DNA of 64,000 nucleotides from Burkholderia sp. 8Y (GCF_902506145.1 NZ_LR733519.1:554672-618671); one strand, 5' to 3'. Positions 1-9,868 are shown, numbered from the stretch's first letter. A program made the numbers and translations. The notes: generated from the letters alone by a model not told the origin.

Positions 1-112
1 CAGACCAGGACAATGCAGAATGAGTAAGCCCCACGAACCTGAGATTTACGGGTCGTTAGCATGACGAAACGCGAATAAGTTTTGAATCACGATTTGGAGA
101 TAGGAGAAAACA

Positions 113-1297
113 ATGAAGCGGATAATTCTGGGATCGGTGGCAATGGGTTTTGCCGTTGCTGCGAGCGCACAAAGCAGCGTTACGCTGTACGGCCTCGTGG
201 ATAACGGTGTGCAGTTCGAGACTGGCTTGCCGAAAGGTCATCGCTGGGCGGCCGAGTCAGGCAATTGGGCTGAATCGCGGTTTGGTTTGAAAGGACTCGA
301 GGACATCGGCGGCGGCACCTTCGTGACCTTCCAGTTAGAGTCTCGACTCAACACGCAGAACGGAACGTACGCGAACGGGTCGTTCTTCGAGGGGCAGGCG
401 ACCGTCGGAATGAGCAACCCGACTTACGGGTCATTCAGAATGGGCAACTTCGGAGCGAGTGAACTGCTTCAGTACGCCGGCATTCTCGATCCTCAACAGA
501 CGCAGAAGTACTCGTTCGGCACGCTTGTAAGAGGCCGCATGTTCCCTCAGGCAGCCAACGGATTCGAGTATCTATCTCCGAGCTTTGGCGGATTCACGGT
601 GCAAGGTCAGTACAATCTGACGAACTCGACGACGTGGAACGCAGGTAACCCCGGCAGTGCTCCTAGCCAACTCGGAACAACGGCGGGACTGGGAAGTTCG
701 CAGGGCCGGGATGACGGCATCAAACTCGAATACGCCGCACATAACCTCGATGTGCAAGCGATTTACGACGAAATCCGCGATGGCAACGGTAAGTTCAGCA
801 ACGTTTATCTTGCTTCACGTTCCATCTTCACGGGCGGCTCTTACGTCTGGGGTCCGGTGACGGTCTACGTGGGATATCAGCACTTGAGCGCGCCAGATGC
901 GTCCAACGCAGGCTTCTACGGCACGGCGAATGCTTCGGCGTTGCCCGCAGGCGTGTCCTTGCCGACGAAGGTCGATCATGAGTGGGCCGGCGCGCGTTGG
1001 GCGGTAACACCGGCGACGTTCCTGACCGGCGCGGTGTATCACGCCAACGCGAACAACGGAAATGGGAACGCGACGTTGTACACGCTTTCCGGGGCTTACC
1101 AGCTTTCGAAGCGCACTCGCGTTTATACCGAACTCGGCTATTTGCATAACAGTGCGACATCCAACCTCGGTCTAAACGGTGGACTCTACGGGGCAAACAC
1201 GAACGACGATCCGATAAACGGCAATCCGGCCAGCACGAACCCGAATTATGGCCACAGCCAGTTCGGTGCTTTCGCCGGCATCGCAACGCAGTTCTGA
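113..1297 (+). CDS. Outer-membrane porin (Burkholderia-type, Gram-negative porin family)
   Basis: A 394-residue general diffusion porin expected to form a trimeric 16-strand beta-barrel in the outer membrane. It starts with a signal peptide of about 19 residues ending in ASA, followed by the mature start QSSVTLYGLVDNG that is the hallmark of burkholderial porins. Later family landmarks are SRFGLKGLEDIGGG (about residues 55-68) and an aromatic C-terminus ending in Phe (GAFAGIATQF), the usual BAM recognition signal. An AGGAG ribosome site lies about 6 bases before the ATG. It appears monocistronic, with a hairpin after the stop. Substrate specificity cannot be read from sequence. Confidence 0.93.
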   Translation: MKRIILGSVAMGFAVAASAQSSVTLYGLVDNGVQFETGLPKGHRWAAESGNWAESRFGLKGLEDIGGGTFVTFQLESRLNTQNGTYANGSFFEGQATVGMSNPTYGSFRMGNFGASELLQYAGILDPQQTQKYSFGTLVRGRMFPQAANGFEYLSPSFGGFTVQGQYNLTNSTTWNAGNPGSAPSQLGTTAGLGSSQGRDDGIKLEYAAHNLDVQAIYDEIRDGNGKFSNVYLASRSIFTGGSYVWGPVTVYVGYQHLSAPDASNAGFYGTANASALPAGVSLPTKVDHEWAGARWAVTPATFLTGAVYHANANNGNGNATLYTLSGAYQLSKRTRVYTELGYLHNSATSNLGLNGGLYGANTNDDPINGNPASTNPNYGHSQFGAFAGIATQF

Positions 1298-1309
1298 CGT
1301 CGCGGATTA

Positions 1310-1338
1310 ACGGCGGCGGCACCCGTGAGCGCCGCCGT
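1310..1338 (+). terminator. Hairpin after the porin gene, likely terminator
   Basis: ACGGCGGCG (1310-1318) pairs perfectly with CGCCGCCGT (1330-1338) around an 11-base loop, 13 bases after the porin stop. The T tract after it is short (CTTTTG), so it may be a weak or attenuating terminator. Confidence 0.5.
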
Positions 1339-1451
1339 GGAACTTTTGCGAACAACGCCCGGGCCTGGTCAGGCGTTTGCCGACAAGCGCGAGCGAAAGC
1401 GTTGCGCGCACCGGACTATTCCCGATCATCATCAATTTCTTGGAGACGCAA

Positions 1452-1772
1452 ATGACTTCTGGACGAATCAAGGCGCTTTCATTGGGCTTGACCTGCTCAC
1501 TCTTCCTGCTTTCGGTCGCGCAGGCACAGCCTGCCAGCGATCAAGCGTCAACGATGGACGATTCGAGCACGTCCAAACAAGCGCAGAAGGCAACAAAGAA
1601 GGCGGAGCGGAAAGCGCGCCATGAAAAGAAAAATGCCGAGTTGAACAAACTCGAGAAGAACGGCTACAACCCGTCTGGCGATCAACTTCGATACCCGCAG
1701 AACGTTCAGAACGCAGAGAAGAAAGCCAACCCCCAAGGCCCCGGCGTAGCGGTGCCTGCTTCAGCACCTTGA
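1452..1772 (+). CDS. Small exported DUF4148-like protein
   Basis: A 106-residue protein with a signal peptide (cleavage near VAQAQP, about residue 25). The mature part is a Lys/Ala/Glu-rich likely helix followed by LNKLEKNGYNPSGDQLRYP and NVQNAEKKA. These match the DUF4148 pattern of a Leu/Glu stretch, GYxP, YP and an Ala/Glu/Lys helix. The ATG at 1452 is chosen over an in-frame upstream start at 1377 because GGAG lies just before it and the signal peptide starts there. Such proteins are abundant in Burkholderia, exported and of unknown function. A second family member is at 31338-31685. Confidence 0.72.
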   Translation: MTSGRIKALSLGLTCSLFLLSVAQAQPASDQASTMDDSSTSKQAQKATKKAERKARHEKKNAELNKLEKNGYNPSGDQLRYPQNVQNAEKKANPQGPGVAVPASAP

Positions 1773-2022
1773 GGCTTGATTCTGGCATCGCTGAAGTCAA
1801 CACGACGCTGGGTTGGCAACAGCGATCTTGCCAGCATTGGGAGCGCACACTGGCGGGATCGCTCGCCATGAGCGGCATCGCATTGCTCGCGGGCGTGCGC
1901 TCCAGCGATCCCAAGGCGCCCTGACACGGACGCTTGCTGATTCGTGCTATCGGCCGAACGCGGGCATCGCCTAATCTTGCTCACAATCGAGCCGTCACGG
2001 GCTCAGTGCGAGGAGACAGGCG

Positions 2023-2451
2023 ATGACCGAAGCTGTTGCTGCCGACGAGACAAGACTGGGCCCAAGCAGTGGCGAAATGCTGCTGTTCGCGCTCGCCGCC
2101 ATGCCAGTCGAGCGCGCGCCCCGAAGCGGCTGGTTCCAGCCCGAACGCCTCGCGACGGCTCGCGTGATCTCCCGCACCGAAGACGTGTCCGACGTCTTAT
2201 TGCGCTTGCCGCAGAGCTGGAACATCGTCGAAGGAGCGCGCTGCATCGGCTTGCATGACGATGAAGACATCATCACCGCCGATCCGCGCTTTCATCGCGG
2301 CTTCGATCCGCGCAACTTCGCGATCGTGGGGCAGGGGGGCGGCGAACGCTTCGCGCTGCTCATGCTCATCAACGCCGCCGAAGCGGCGCTGTTGCCGGAG
2401 CGGCTTTTTGCCAGGAACCAGGCGTTCGAACGCTGCGTGTTCGCTGCATGA
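2023..2451 (+). CDS. Hypothetical protein, 142 aa
   Basis: Not recognised. A soluble 142-residue protein with no signal peptide or membrane segment. A GAGGAGACAGGCG ribosome site supports the ATG at 2023, and codon use is strongly GC3-biased like its neighbours. It lies 147 bases upstream of the aldehyde dehydrogenase on the same strand, so it may belong to that cluster. The 3' edge is followed by a short repeated GCATG/CATGCAGCATGCAGCAT run (about 2446-2470). Confidence 0.6.
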   Translation: MTEAVAADETRLGPSSGEMLLFALAAMPVERAPRSGWFQPERLATARVISRTEDVSDVLLRLPQSWNIVEGARCIGLHDDEDIITADPRFHRGFDPRNFAIVGQGGGERFALLMLINAAEAALLPERLFARNQAFERCVFAA

Positions 2452-2598
2452 CGCATGCAGCATGCAGCATCCACGTATACCCGCGCCTTCGAGCCGGCTG
2501 CCAATTTGCGCTAACGCTGCCACACCTCGCTCCATAAAGTCGATACGACGAGCCGGGCATGTCGCATCGGCTGAACACGAGACAAGCGAGTACGGACT

Positions 2599-4098
2599 AT
2601 GACCAGCGAAACGAAGATCGAAATCGATGTGCGTGTGCGCGCCTTTCTTGACCGTGAACTCGGTCTCTTTATCGACGGTGCCGCGCGCCCGGCGCATTCA
2701 GCGCGGCGGCTCGATGTCTTCGATCCCTCGACCGGCGAGGTCCTGACGACCGTGCCCGATGCCGATACCGCCGACGTCGATCGCGCGGTCACGAACGCGC
2801 GCGAGACCTTCGACCAGCGTGTCTGGAGCGGCTTGCGTCCCGCGGAGCGCGAACGGATCCTCCTGCGTCTGGCCGATGTCATCGAGGCGCACGGAGAAGA
2901 ACTCGCGCAACTGGAGACGCTGAATCAGGGCAAGTCGATCGACATCGCGCGGGCGATCGAGGTCGGCGCGACCGTCGAGTACGTGCGCTACATGGCCGGC
3001 TGGGCGACCAAGATCACCGGCGAGACGCTCGACGTGTCGATCCCGTTTCCGCCCGGCGCGCGCTATACCGCTTTCACGCGCAAGGAACCGGTCGGCGTCG
3101 TGGCGGGCATCGTGCCGTGGAACTTTCCATTGATGATCGCGGTGTGGAAGCTCATTCCCGCGCTCGCGGCGGGCTGCACCATCGTCATCAAGCCGTCGCC
3201 GGAAACGCCGCTCACGGCATTGCGTCTCGCCGAACTCGCCGTCGAAGCGGGCGTTCCGGCGGGCGTGTTCAACGTCGTGACGGGCGGGCGGGAATGCGGC
3301 GCGGCGCTGGCATCGCATACGGGCATCGCGAAGATATCGTTCACGGGTTCGACGCCAACGGGCAAGCTGATCGGCGCGGCCGCCGTGCAGAACATGACGC
3401 GCTTTTCGCTCGAACTCGGCGGCAAGAATCCCGCCGTGATGCTCGCCGATGTCGATGCCGATCAGGCCGTGCAGGGCGCGCTGGCGGGCGGCTTCCTGAA
3501 TCAGGGGCAGGTGTGCGCGGCGGTGTCGCGCATCTATGTTCATCGCAGCAAGTACCGGCAGATCGCCGACGGACTCGCCGATATCGCGCGCTCGATGACG
3601 CTCGGCCCCGGTCTCGATCCGGCCGCGCAGGTCAATCCGCTCGTGTCGGCGCATCATCGTGCGCGCGTCGAGGAACATATCGCCCGCGCCAAAGCCGATG
3701 GTCTGCGATTTCTCGCGGGCGGCTCGCCCGTCGAAGAGAAAGGCTACTACGTGAAGCCGACCGTGATCGCAGACGTGCCTTTCGATGCCGCGCTCATCCG
3801 CGACGAAGTCTTCGGCCCGGTGCTGGCACTCGTTCCGTTCGACGACCCGAAGGAAGCCTTGCGCCTCGCGAACGATTCGCCCTATGGCCTCGCCGCGAGT
3901 CTCTGGACCAACGACCTGCGCGCTGCGATGAACCTCGTTCCACAAATGGAAGCAGGCACGGTCTGGGTCAACTGCCATGTGCCGCTCGATCCGTCGATGC
4001 CCTTCGGCGGATACAAGCAGTCGGGCATCGGCCGAGAGTTCGGCAAGTATGCAGTCGAGGGCTTCACTGAAACGAAGTCCGTGTGCATCGCGCATTAG
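2599..4098 (+). CDS. NAD(P)-dependent aldehyde dehydrogenase
   Basis: A 499-residue ALDH-superfamily enzyme that oxidises an aldehyde to the carboxylate. Visible motifs are the cofactor-binding VVAGIVPWNFPL, FTGSTPTGKLIG of the Rossmann fold, the general base in LELGGKNP (Glu272) and the nucleophile in NQGQVCAA (Cys306), spaced as in the family. Length and order resemble phenylacetaldehyde, gamma-aminobutyraldehyde or betaine-aldehyde dehydrogenases. An AraC regulator, permease, porin, FAD oxidase and cupin follow on the same strand, so it probably oxidises the aldehyde released from an amine by the oxidase at 8169. The exact substrate is inferred, not shown. Confidence 0.92.
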   Translation: MTSETKIEIDVRVRAFLDRELGLFIDGAARPAHSARRLDVFDPSTGEVLTTVPDADTADVDRAVTNARETFDQRVWSGLRPAERERILLRLADVIEAHGEELAQLETLNQGKSIDIARAIEVGATVEYVRYMAGWATKITGETLDVSIPFPPGARYTAFTRKEPVGVVAGIVPWNFPLMIAVWKLIPALAAGCTIVIKPSPETPLTALRLAELAVEAGVPAGVFNVVTGGRECGAALASHTGIAKISFTGSTPTGKLIGAAAVQNMTRFSLELGGKNPAVMLADVDADQAVQGALAGGFLNQGQVCAAVSRIYVHRSKYRQIADGLADIARSMTLGPGLDPAAQVNPLVSAHHRARVEEHIARAKADGLRFLAGGSPVEEKGYYVKPTVIADVPFDAALIRDEVFGPVLALVPFDDPKEALRLANDSPYGLAASLWTNDLRAAMNLVPQMEAGTVWVNCHVPLDPSMPFGGYKQSGIGREFGKYAVEGFTETKSVCIAH

Positions 4099-4187
4099 TG
4101 AGGCACTGCGCACGCGAGCGATGTTTCTGACACAAGCCCCCGACACTGCGATCTTGCTCTAAGATTCACCAGATCAGGAGAGAGTCG

Positions 4188-5129
4188 ATGGACTTCATGG
4201 TCAGCTCGCTCGCCGATGTGCACGACCATTCGCTTGCCGTCGCCGGCTGGGAGCAAATCTACCGGCAGATGACGCCCGGACGTTTCGAGAGCAGGCTCGT
4301 GCAGGCGAAGTCGGCCGAGTTTCAAATCTTTCGCGAATCGACCAACCGGCGCATCGTGCAGGCAGGCGTTTCGCCGGCCGGCTTTGCGTCGATCGCCGTC
4401 CCGTTGTCCGCACCGCTTGCGGCCACGTTCCAGGGACACAAGATCGACGACTACGCGCTCATGCTCCTGAGCCCCGGCGAAGAATTCCGCTTCCATACTC
4501 CCGAGGCCATGCAGTACGTCGGCGTGAGCCTGCCCGTCGATGCAATGCGCGAACTCGTCGCCGCCACCGTCGGGGAAGAGGGCGTGCGGCAGTGGAAGCG
4601 CAACGTGCTGCCGCTTTCGACCGAAGCCGCGCTCGTTCTTCAGCAGCGTCTCGTTCCTTTGCTCGATGCCGCCGAATCTAGTCCGGCCGCGTTGCGCGAG
4701 CCCGCACCCATCAAGCGATTCCAGGACGAGGTGTTGAGCGTGCTGCTCGGCCTGCTCGAAAGCGCGACCGGTGCAGCGGACAAAGACCTCACGCATGCCA
4801 CCTACAGCGATATCGTCAGGCGATGCGAACGCATTGCCAGCGAGACCGCGCTCGAACCCGTTACCGTGCTCGATTTATGCCGCACGCTGCGATGCAGCCG
4901 GCGCACGTTGCAAACGAGCTTCCAGCGTGTCGCGAACGTCACGCCCGTCGAATACTTGCGCGCGCTCCGGCTCAATGCAGTGCGACGCCTCTTGCGTTCC
5001 ACGAGCGCGGACGAACTGCTCATCGGCGACGCAGCGGCGCGCCATGGCTTCTCGCATCTGAGCTACTTCGCGCGTGAGTATCGCGAGTTGTTCGGCGAAC
5101 TTCCATCCCAAACGCGGCGGCTTTTCTGA
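4188..5129 (+). CDS. AraC-family transcriptional regulator
   Basis: A 313-residue regulator with a non-conserved N-terminal sensing half and a C-terminal AraC double helix-turn-helix at about residues 205-313. The DNA-binding part includes DLCRTLRCSRRTLQTSFQ and the second helix unit GFSHLSYFAREYRELFG. The layout and first HTH resemble EutR-type regulators of ethanolamine and other amine pathways. An AGGAGAGAG ribosome site precedes the ATG. It sits between the aldehyde dehydrogenase and the permease, so it probably controls the amine catabolic cluster. The ligand is unknown. Confidence 0.88.
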   Translation: MDFMVSSLADVHDHSLAVAGWEQIYRQMTPGRFESRLVQAKSAEFQIFRESTNRRIVQAGVSPAGFASIAVPLSAPLAATFQGHKIDDYALMLLSPGEEFRFHTPEAMQYVGVSLPVDAMRELVAATVGEEGVRQWKRNVLPLSTEAALVLQQRLVPLLDAAESSPAALREPAPIKRFQDEVLSVLLGLLESATGAADKDLTHATYSDIVRRCERIASETALEPVTVLDLCRTLRCSRRTLQTSFQRVANVTPVEYLRALRLNAVRRLLRSTSADELLIGDAAARHGFSHLSYFAREYRELFGELPSQTRRLF

Positions 5130-5313
5130 GCGATCGCTTTCAGTTTCCTTTTGATTCGATGCGCAATGACGGCATCGCATAGGCACATACCCTAGCGCGT
5201 CTGCGCGTTGCCAATTTGTGCTGCCGGTCCGCTATTTTGGCTTTCTAAATTCTCCAGTAACACGAGGCCGCGATCCGCGGTCCGGCCAATGCCGCAACAT
5301 CTGGAGAGAACCA

Positions 5314-6762
5314 ATGAGCGTCGCCATGGAACCCACGCCCTCGACCGAACTGCGCAAGGGCGCGCTAGGACTGGGCTTTATCGTTTTCTTCGTCATCTCG
5401 GCGGCGGGACCGCTCGTCGCGATCGCGGGCGGCTATCCGCTCGGCATCATGCTTGGCAATGGCGCTGGCACGCCCTCGCTGCTCGTCGCGACCGTCGCGA
5501 TTCTCTTGCTATTCGCGGCGTGCTACACGGCCATGGCGCGCCACGTGACGAACGCGGGCGGGTTCTACGCGTTCACCGCGCGCGGACTAGGCGGGACGGC
5601 GGGCGGGGCGGCGGCATGGATCGCGCTGCTCGGCTACAACACGATGCAGATCGGGCTTTACGGCATGTTCGGCGCGGTGTCGGCCGGCTTCATGTCGACG
5701 CACTTCGGCATCGATGCGCCGTGGTGGGTGTATTCGCTCATCGCGCTCGTCAGCATCGCGGTGCTCGGTTACCGTCAAATCGACCTGTCGGCCAAGGTGC
5801 TTTCGCTGCTCGTCATGGGTGAGTATGTCGTCGTGCTGCTGCTCGACATCGCGATCCTGCGCAGTGGCGGGGCGCACGGTATCGACCTGACTTCTTTCTC
5901 GCCGCGCGTCTTCACGAGCGGGACGCCGGCAATCGGCTTTCTCTTTTGCTTCGCGACGTTTATCGGCTTCGAAGCCACCACGATCTACAGCGAAGAAGCC
6001 AAGGATCCGCAGCGCACCGTGCCGCTTGCAACGTATATCTCCGTGCTGCTGATCGGCGCGTTCTACTGCTTCTCCGTGTGGTGCATGATCGTCGGCGCGG
6101 GCGCGAACGATATCGTCAAGACGCTGACCGCACTCGCCGATCCGACGACCTTTCTCTACTCGCTGTCCGATCACTACGCGAACCATGCGCTGACCACGGC
6201 CATGAGCGTGCTGTTCATCACGAGCGTCTATGCCGGGCTGCTCGCGTTCCATAACTCCGCGTCGCGTTATTTCTTCGCAAGTGGCCGAGAAGGTCTGCTG
6301 CCGAAGGCGCTGGGCCGCACGCATGTCCGTCACGGCAGTCCGCATATCGGGTCGATCGCGCAGTCGGCGGTGGCGCTGGTTGTGGTGGTCGCGTTCATCG
6401 TGCTGCGCGCGGACCCGGTGCTCACGCTCTTTTCATGGCTCACCAATGTCGCGACGCTTTGCATCATCGCGTTGATGGCGCTTTCGTCCGCAGCGGTGTT
6501 CGTGTTCTTCAAGCGCCTGCCTTCACGCGATGAAAGCGTGCTGCGCGTGGCGGTGTTTCCGGTGATATCGGGCCTCGCGCTTGCCGTCGTGCTGGTATTG
6601 GCCATTGTGAACTTCCCGCTGCTGACGGGCGCGGGCGCGACGCTCTCCTATGCGTTGACCGCGCTGCTGCCGATCTTCGCCGTCGCCGGCATTCTCGCTG
6701 CCCGGAGCCTCAAGCGCCGCGACCGCGCTTCGTACGAGCGGCTTGGCAGTTCCCGCATCTAA
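5314..6762 (+). CDS. APC-superfamily amino acid/amine permease
   Basis: A 482-residue inner-membrane transporter with about 12 hydrophobic segments. The N-terminus contains the APC signature region (FFVISAAGPLVAIAGGYPLG), and TM6 to loop contains FIGFEATTIYSEEAKDP, typical of APC amino-acid/polyamine permeases. The ATG at 5314 is chosen over an earlier in-frame start because CTGGAGAGAACC precedes it. Placed between a regulator and a porin in a cluster with an FAD amine-type oxidase, it probably imports the amine or amino acid consumed by the cluster. Confidence 0.9.
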   Translation: MSVAMEPTPSTELRKGALGLGFIVFFVISAAGPLVAIAGGYPLGIMLGNGAGTPSLLVATVAILLLFAACYTAMARHVTNAGGFYAFTARGLGGTAGGAAAWIALLGYNTMQIGLYGMFGAVSAGFMSTHFGIDAPWWVYSLIALVSIAVLGYRQIDLSAKVLSLLVMGEYVVVLLLDIAILRSGGAHGIDLTSFSPRVFTSGTPAIGFLFCFATFIGFEATTIYSEEAKDPQRTVPLATYISVLLIGAFYCFSVWCMIVGAGANDIVKTLTALADPTTFLYSLSDHYANHALTTAMSVLFITSVYAGLLAFHNSASRYFFASGREGLLPKALGRTHVRHGSPHIGSIAQSAVALVVVVAFIVLRADPVLTLFSWLTNVATLCIIALMALSSAAVFVFFKRLPSRDESVLRVAVFPVISGLALAVVLVLAIVNFPLLTGAGATLSYALTALLPIFAVAGILAARSLKRRDRASYERLGSSRI

Positions 6763-6842
6763 CTCTCCGCTCAACCACAACCCTCTGCTTGACCCGCATG
6801 TTGGCACGCGGTCGGGCAACGCATGTCCATAGAAAACACATC

Positions 6843-8072
6843 ATGAGAAAGAACCGGTACTTTCAGTGCACCTGTTTGACGGCGGCGATGATCGGCGCGG
6901 GCTTGATTCACGCAACCGACGCCCGGGCGCAAAGCAGCGTGACGCTCTACGGCACCGTCGATGCAGGCGTCGTCTATACGACGAATCAGCAGGTCACGCA
7001 AGCGGGCGGCACCGTGACGAGCGGCCACGCCGTCCAGATGAGCGGCGGCAACCTCGTGCCCTCGCGCTGGGGCTTGATTGGAACCGAAGACCTGGGCGGT
7101 TCGCTCAAGGCGGTCTTCTATCTTGAGAATCAGTTCCTGACGGGCACGGGGACCATGCTGCAAAGCGGCGCGCTCTTCAGCCGTCAGGCGTGGGTCGGCA
7201 TGCGCGACGATCGCGTCGGTACCCTCGGCTTTGGACGCCAATACGATTCGTACTCGGACTTCCTGGGCGTGTACGCATCCAGCAATAGCTGGGCGACGAT
7301 GTTCGGCGCGCACTTCGGCGACGTCGACAACCTGAACGAAGCCTTCAACATGAACAACGCGATCAAGTTCACGAGCGCGGACTTCAGTGGCTTCACGTTT
7401 GGCGGAACTTTCAGTCTGGGCGGTCAGGCGGGCAATTTCTCCACGCGGCGCGGCTATGCAATGGGCGCGGCTTACGCCCGTGGTCCGGTATCGATCAGCG
7501 CGGGCTACATGACGCTCAACGATCCGCTCAATGCCGCGCTCGGTGGATCGACGGGCTACATCGGCGACTTCGCTTGTTCCAATCCGTCCGCGAACTACTG
7601 TCAGCTTCAGAACGCACGGACGATCAAGACGTATGGCGCAGGCGGATCAATCGCGTTAGGCGATGCAACCATCGCCACCGTCTACACGCATACGAGACTG
7701 GAAGGCAGCCAGTATTTCGCCGATGCAGCATCGCCCGGCGGACGCGACGTGTCGTTCGATATCGCCGAACTCAACGTGACGTATGCGCTGACGCCTTTCT
7801 GGAACCTCGGCCTGGCCTACATCTATAACAACGTGAAACCGAGCGGCAGCGCGTCGACGCATTTTCATCAGATGAATCTGGGCGCCAACTATCTGTTGTC
7901 GAAACGCACTGCGCTCTATGCGCTGGCCATCGCGCAGGAAGCGGGCGGCGCCGGGCTCGGCATCGATCCGGCGAGCGGCGGCAGCGCGAACTACGCTCAA
8001 ATACCCAACCTCGTGAACAGCAATTCGAATCGGCAACTGGCCGTATTGGCGGGCATCAGAGTGAACTTCTGA
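6843..8072 (+). CDS. Outer-membrane porin (Burkholderia-type)
   Basis: A 409-residue porin with a signal peptide ending ARA before the mature QSSVTLYGTVDAGV. Family landmarks SRWGLIGTEDLGGSLKA, RQAWVGM and a C-terminal Phe (AGIRVNF) are present. The start at 6843 fits the signal peptide; the ribosome site is weak. Because it lies within the permease-oxidase-cupin cluster, it may provide outer-membrane entry for the same substrate, unlike the stand-alone porin at 113. Confidence 0.92.
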   Translation: MRKNRYFQCTCLTAAMIGAGLIHATDARAQSSVTLYGTVDAGVVYTTNQQVTQAGGTVTSGHAVQMSGGNLVPSRWGLIGTEDLGGSLKAVFYLENQFLTGTGTMLQSGALFSRQAWVGMRDDRVGTLGFGRQYDSYSDFLGVYASSNSWATMFGAHFGDVDNLNEAFNMNNAIKFTSADFSGFTFGGTFSLGGQAGNFSTRRGYAMGAAYARGPVSISAGYMTLNDPLNAALGGSTGYIGDFACSNPSANYCQLQNARTIKTYGAGGSIALGDATIATVYTHTRLEGSQYFADAASPGGRDVSFDIAELNVTYALTPFWNLGLAYIYNNVKPSGSASTHFHQMNLGANYLLSKRTALYALAIAQEAGGAGLGIDPASGGSANYAQIPNLVNSNSNRQLAVLAGIRVNF

Positions 8073-8168
8073 TGCTTTGCCGATCCGTGCTCACGACGAC
8101 TCGACAAGCGCACGGACAATCAAGACTCGGCAATCGTTCGCGATTGCCAAACGAATCAAGGAACGACG

Positions 8169-9470
8169 ATGCACGCGGACGAAACGGCTACGTACTACAC
8201 CGCCACGAAAAAGTACGACCTCAGCTTTCCTTCTCTGGAAGAGCATGTGAATGCGGATGTGGTGATTATCGGAGGCGGCTTTTCTGGCATTCACACCGCG
8301 CTCGAACTCGCGGAGAACGGCGTCACGGATGTCGTCGTGCTCGAAGCGCGCTATCTCGGCTACGGCGGCACCGGGCGCAACGGCGGTCAGGTGATGGCAG
8401 GAATCGGTCACGACCTGGACGCCATCAAGAAGGATGTGGGCGAAGAAGGCTTGCGCGCGATCTTCGCGCTGAGCGACCTCGGGCCGCAGATCATGCGCGA
8501 GCGCATCGAGAAGTACGACATCGATGCGGACTTCTGCAGCGGCTACGGCTATATGGCCTACAACGCGCGTCAGGCGAAGACCCTGCGAAGCTGGGAGAAA
8601 GACTTCAAGTCGCTAGGTTCGCCCTATGAGATCCGCTACGTCGAAGGACGCGATGTGCAGCAGCTCGTCGGCAGCGAGGTGTATCACGCCGGTCTGCTGC
8701 ATATGGGCGGCGGGCACGTGCATTCGCTGAACCTGTTGCTCGGCGAGGCGAAGGCCGTTAGCGAACGTTATGGCGTACGTATCTTCGAGTACAGTCCTGC
8801 ACTGGATATTGCGTATGGCGATCGCATCCGCGTTCGCACAGCGAAGGGCAGTGTGACGGCGAAGAAACTCGTATGGGCCTGCGACGGTTTCAATAACGGC
8901 ATCGAACCGGAACTGCATCGCAGCACCATCAACGTGTATGCGTTCAACTCGATGACCGAGCCGCTAAGCGACGAAGTCATTCGACGCATTAGTCCGATTC
9001 ACGGCGCGTATAGCGACATTCGGCCCGTCATCAACTACTACCGGGTGACGAACGAAAACCGTCTGCTGTTCGGATCGTCCACGTCGCTTATCGAGCATAT
9101 TCCGAGCGACCTCAAGGAGTGGAACCGTCGCCTGATGGTCGAAGTGTTCCCGTATATGAGCGACGTGAAAATCGATCTGGCGTGGGGGGGCCCGATGGCC
9201 TCCACGCTCAATCTGTTCCCGCAGATCGGCACGTTGCCGGATCGTCCGAATGCGTTCTTTGTGCAAGGGTATTCGGGCTTCGGCGTGACGCCGAGTCAGA
9301 TCATCTGCAAGATTCTCGCGGAGGGCGTCCTCGGAGGCTCGGAACGCTATCAGTTGGTCAGCTCTATTCCTCGCGCGACCATTCAGGGCAAGGACAAGTA
9401 TCGCAACGTGCTCGTCACGCTCGGCAAGGTCATGCATCAAACGTCCGGCTATTGGCATGGACGCCGCTAA
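8169..9470 (+). CDS. FAD-dependent amine oxidoreductase (DAO family, PuuB/OrdL-like)
   Basis: A 433-residue flavoprotein with an N-terminal dinucleotide-binding motif DVVIIGGGFSGIHTALELA (about residues 30-48) and the DAO-family YGGTGRNGGQV loop typical of gamma-glutamylputrescine oxidase and related enzymes. The C-terminal NAFFVQGYSGFGVTPSQI is the second FAD-binding region. The family oxidatively deaminates an amine to an aldehyde with hydrogen peroxide release. AAGGAACGACG precedes the ATG. The adjacent aldehyde dehydrogenase and permease fit an uptake, oxidation, aldehyde-oxidation pathway. The precise amine is not determinable. Confidence 0.88.
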   Translation: MHADETATYYTATKKYDLSFPSLEEHVNADVVIIGGGFSGIHTALELAENGVTDVVVLEARYLGYGGTGRNGGQVMAGIGHDLDAIKKDVGEEGLRAIFALSDLGPQIMRERIEKYDIDADFCSGYGYMAYNARQAKTLRSWEKDFKSLGSPYEIRYVEGRDVQQLVGSEVYHAGLLHMGGGHVHSLNLLLGEAKAVSERYGVRIFEYSPALDIAYGDRIRVRTAKGSVTAKKLVWACDGFNNGIEPELHRSTINVYAFNSMTEPLSDEVIRRISPIHGAYSDIRPVINYYRVTNENRLLFGSSTSLIEHIPSDLKEWNRRLMVEVFPYMSDVKIDLAWGGPMASTLNLFPQIGTLPDRPNAFFVQGYSGFGVTPSQIICKILAEGVLGGSERYQLVSSIPRATIQGKDKYRNVLVTLGKVMHQTSGYWHGRR

Positions 9471-9499
9471 TTCTCTGACTCTTATTGGGAGCATTACTC

Positions 9500-9868
9500 A
9501 TGAGCCTTACTGCAATTCAATTCGGCACGACGCTTTCTCAACTCGATTCGTGGGGCAGTTTGACAGGCATCGGAGGAGAGATTCTCGAGGGCGGCGACGT
9601 GCAGGCCTTCGGCAAGATGACGCACGGCGCGCCTACCGACGCTGTTTCGGCTGGCTACTTCGGCACGCCTAAGGGCAAGTTCAGGCTTGTTTATCCCTTC
9701 AGCGAGCAGGCGACGATCGTGACCGGCGAGGTGACGATCACCGATGAATCGACAGGCGAATCGCGCACGTTCAAAGCGGGCGATACGTGGTTCGTGTCGA
9801 AAGGGACGGCGACCGTGTGGGACGTGGCGGGCGAGCAGGTCGTTAAGCACTATCTCGCGTTTGCTTGA
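9500..9868 (+). CDS. Cupin-domain protein (DUF861/EutQ-like)
   Basis: A 122-residue single cupin. Residues about 55-115 contain the barrel signature (FSEQATIVTGEVTITDES, FKAGDTWFVSKGTATVWDV) seen in short DUF861 cupins that accompany amine-oxidation gene sets. The ATG at 9500 has GGGAG upstream and lies 29 bases after the oxidase stop, so the two are probably cotranscribed. Catalytic metal ligands are incomplete, as is common in this subgroup; the role may be accessory or regulatory. Confidence 0.8.
   Translation: MSLTAIQFGTTLSQLDSWGSLTGIGGEILEGGDVQAFGKMTHGAPTDAVSAGYFGTPKGKFRLVYPFSEQATIVTGEVTITDESTGESRTFKAGDTWFVSKGTATVWDVAGEQVVKHYLAFA

Noticed and set aside
2698..4146. 482-codon minus-strand open frame opposite the aldehyde dehydrogenase
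   Set aside because: No family features, Arg/His-rich; antisense shadow of a clearly coding gene.
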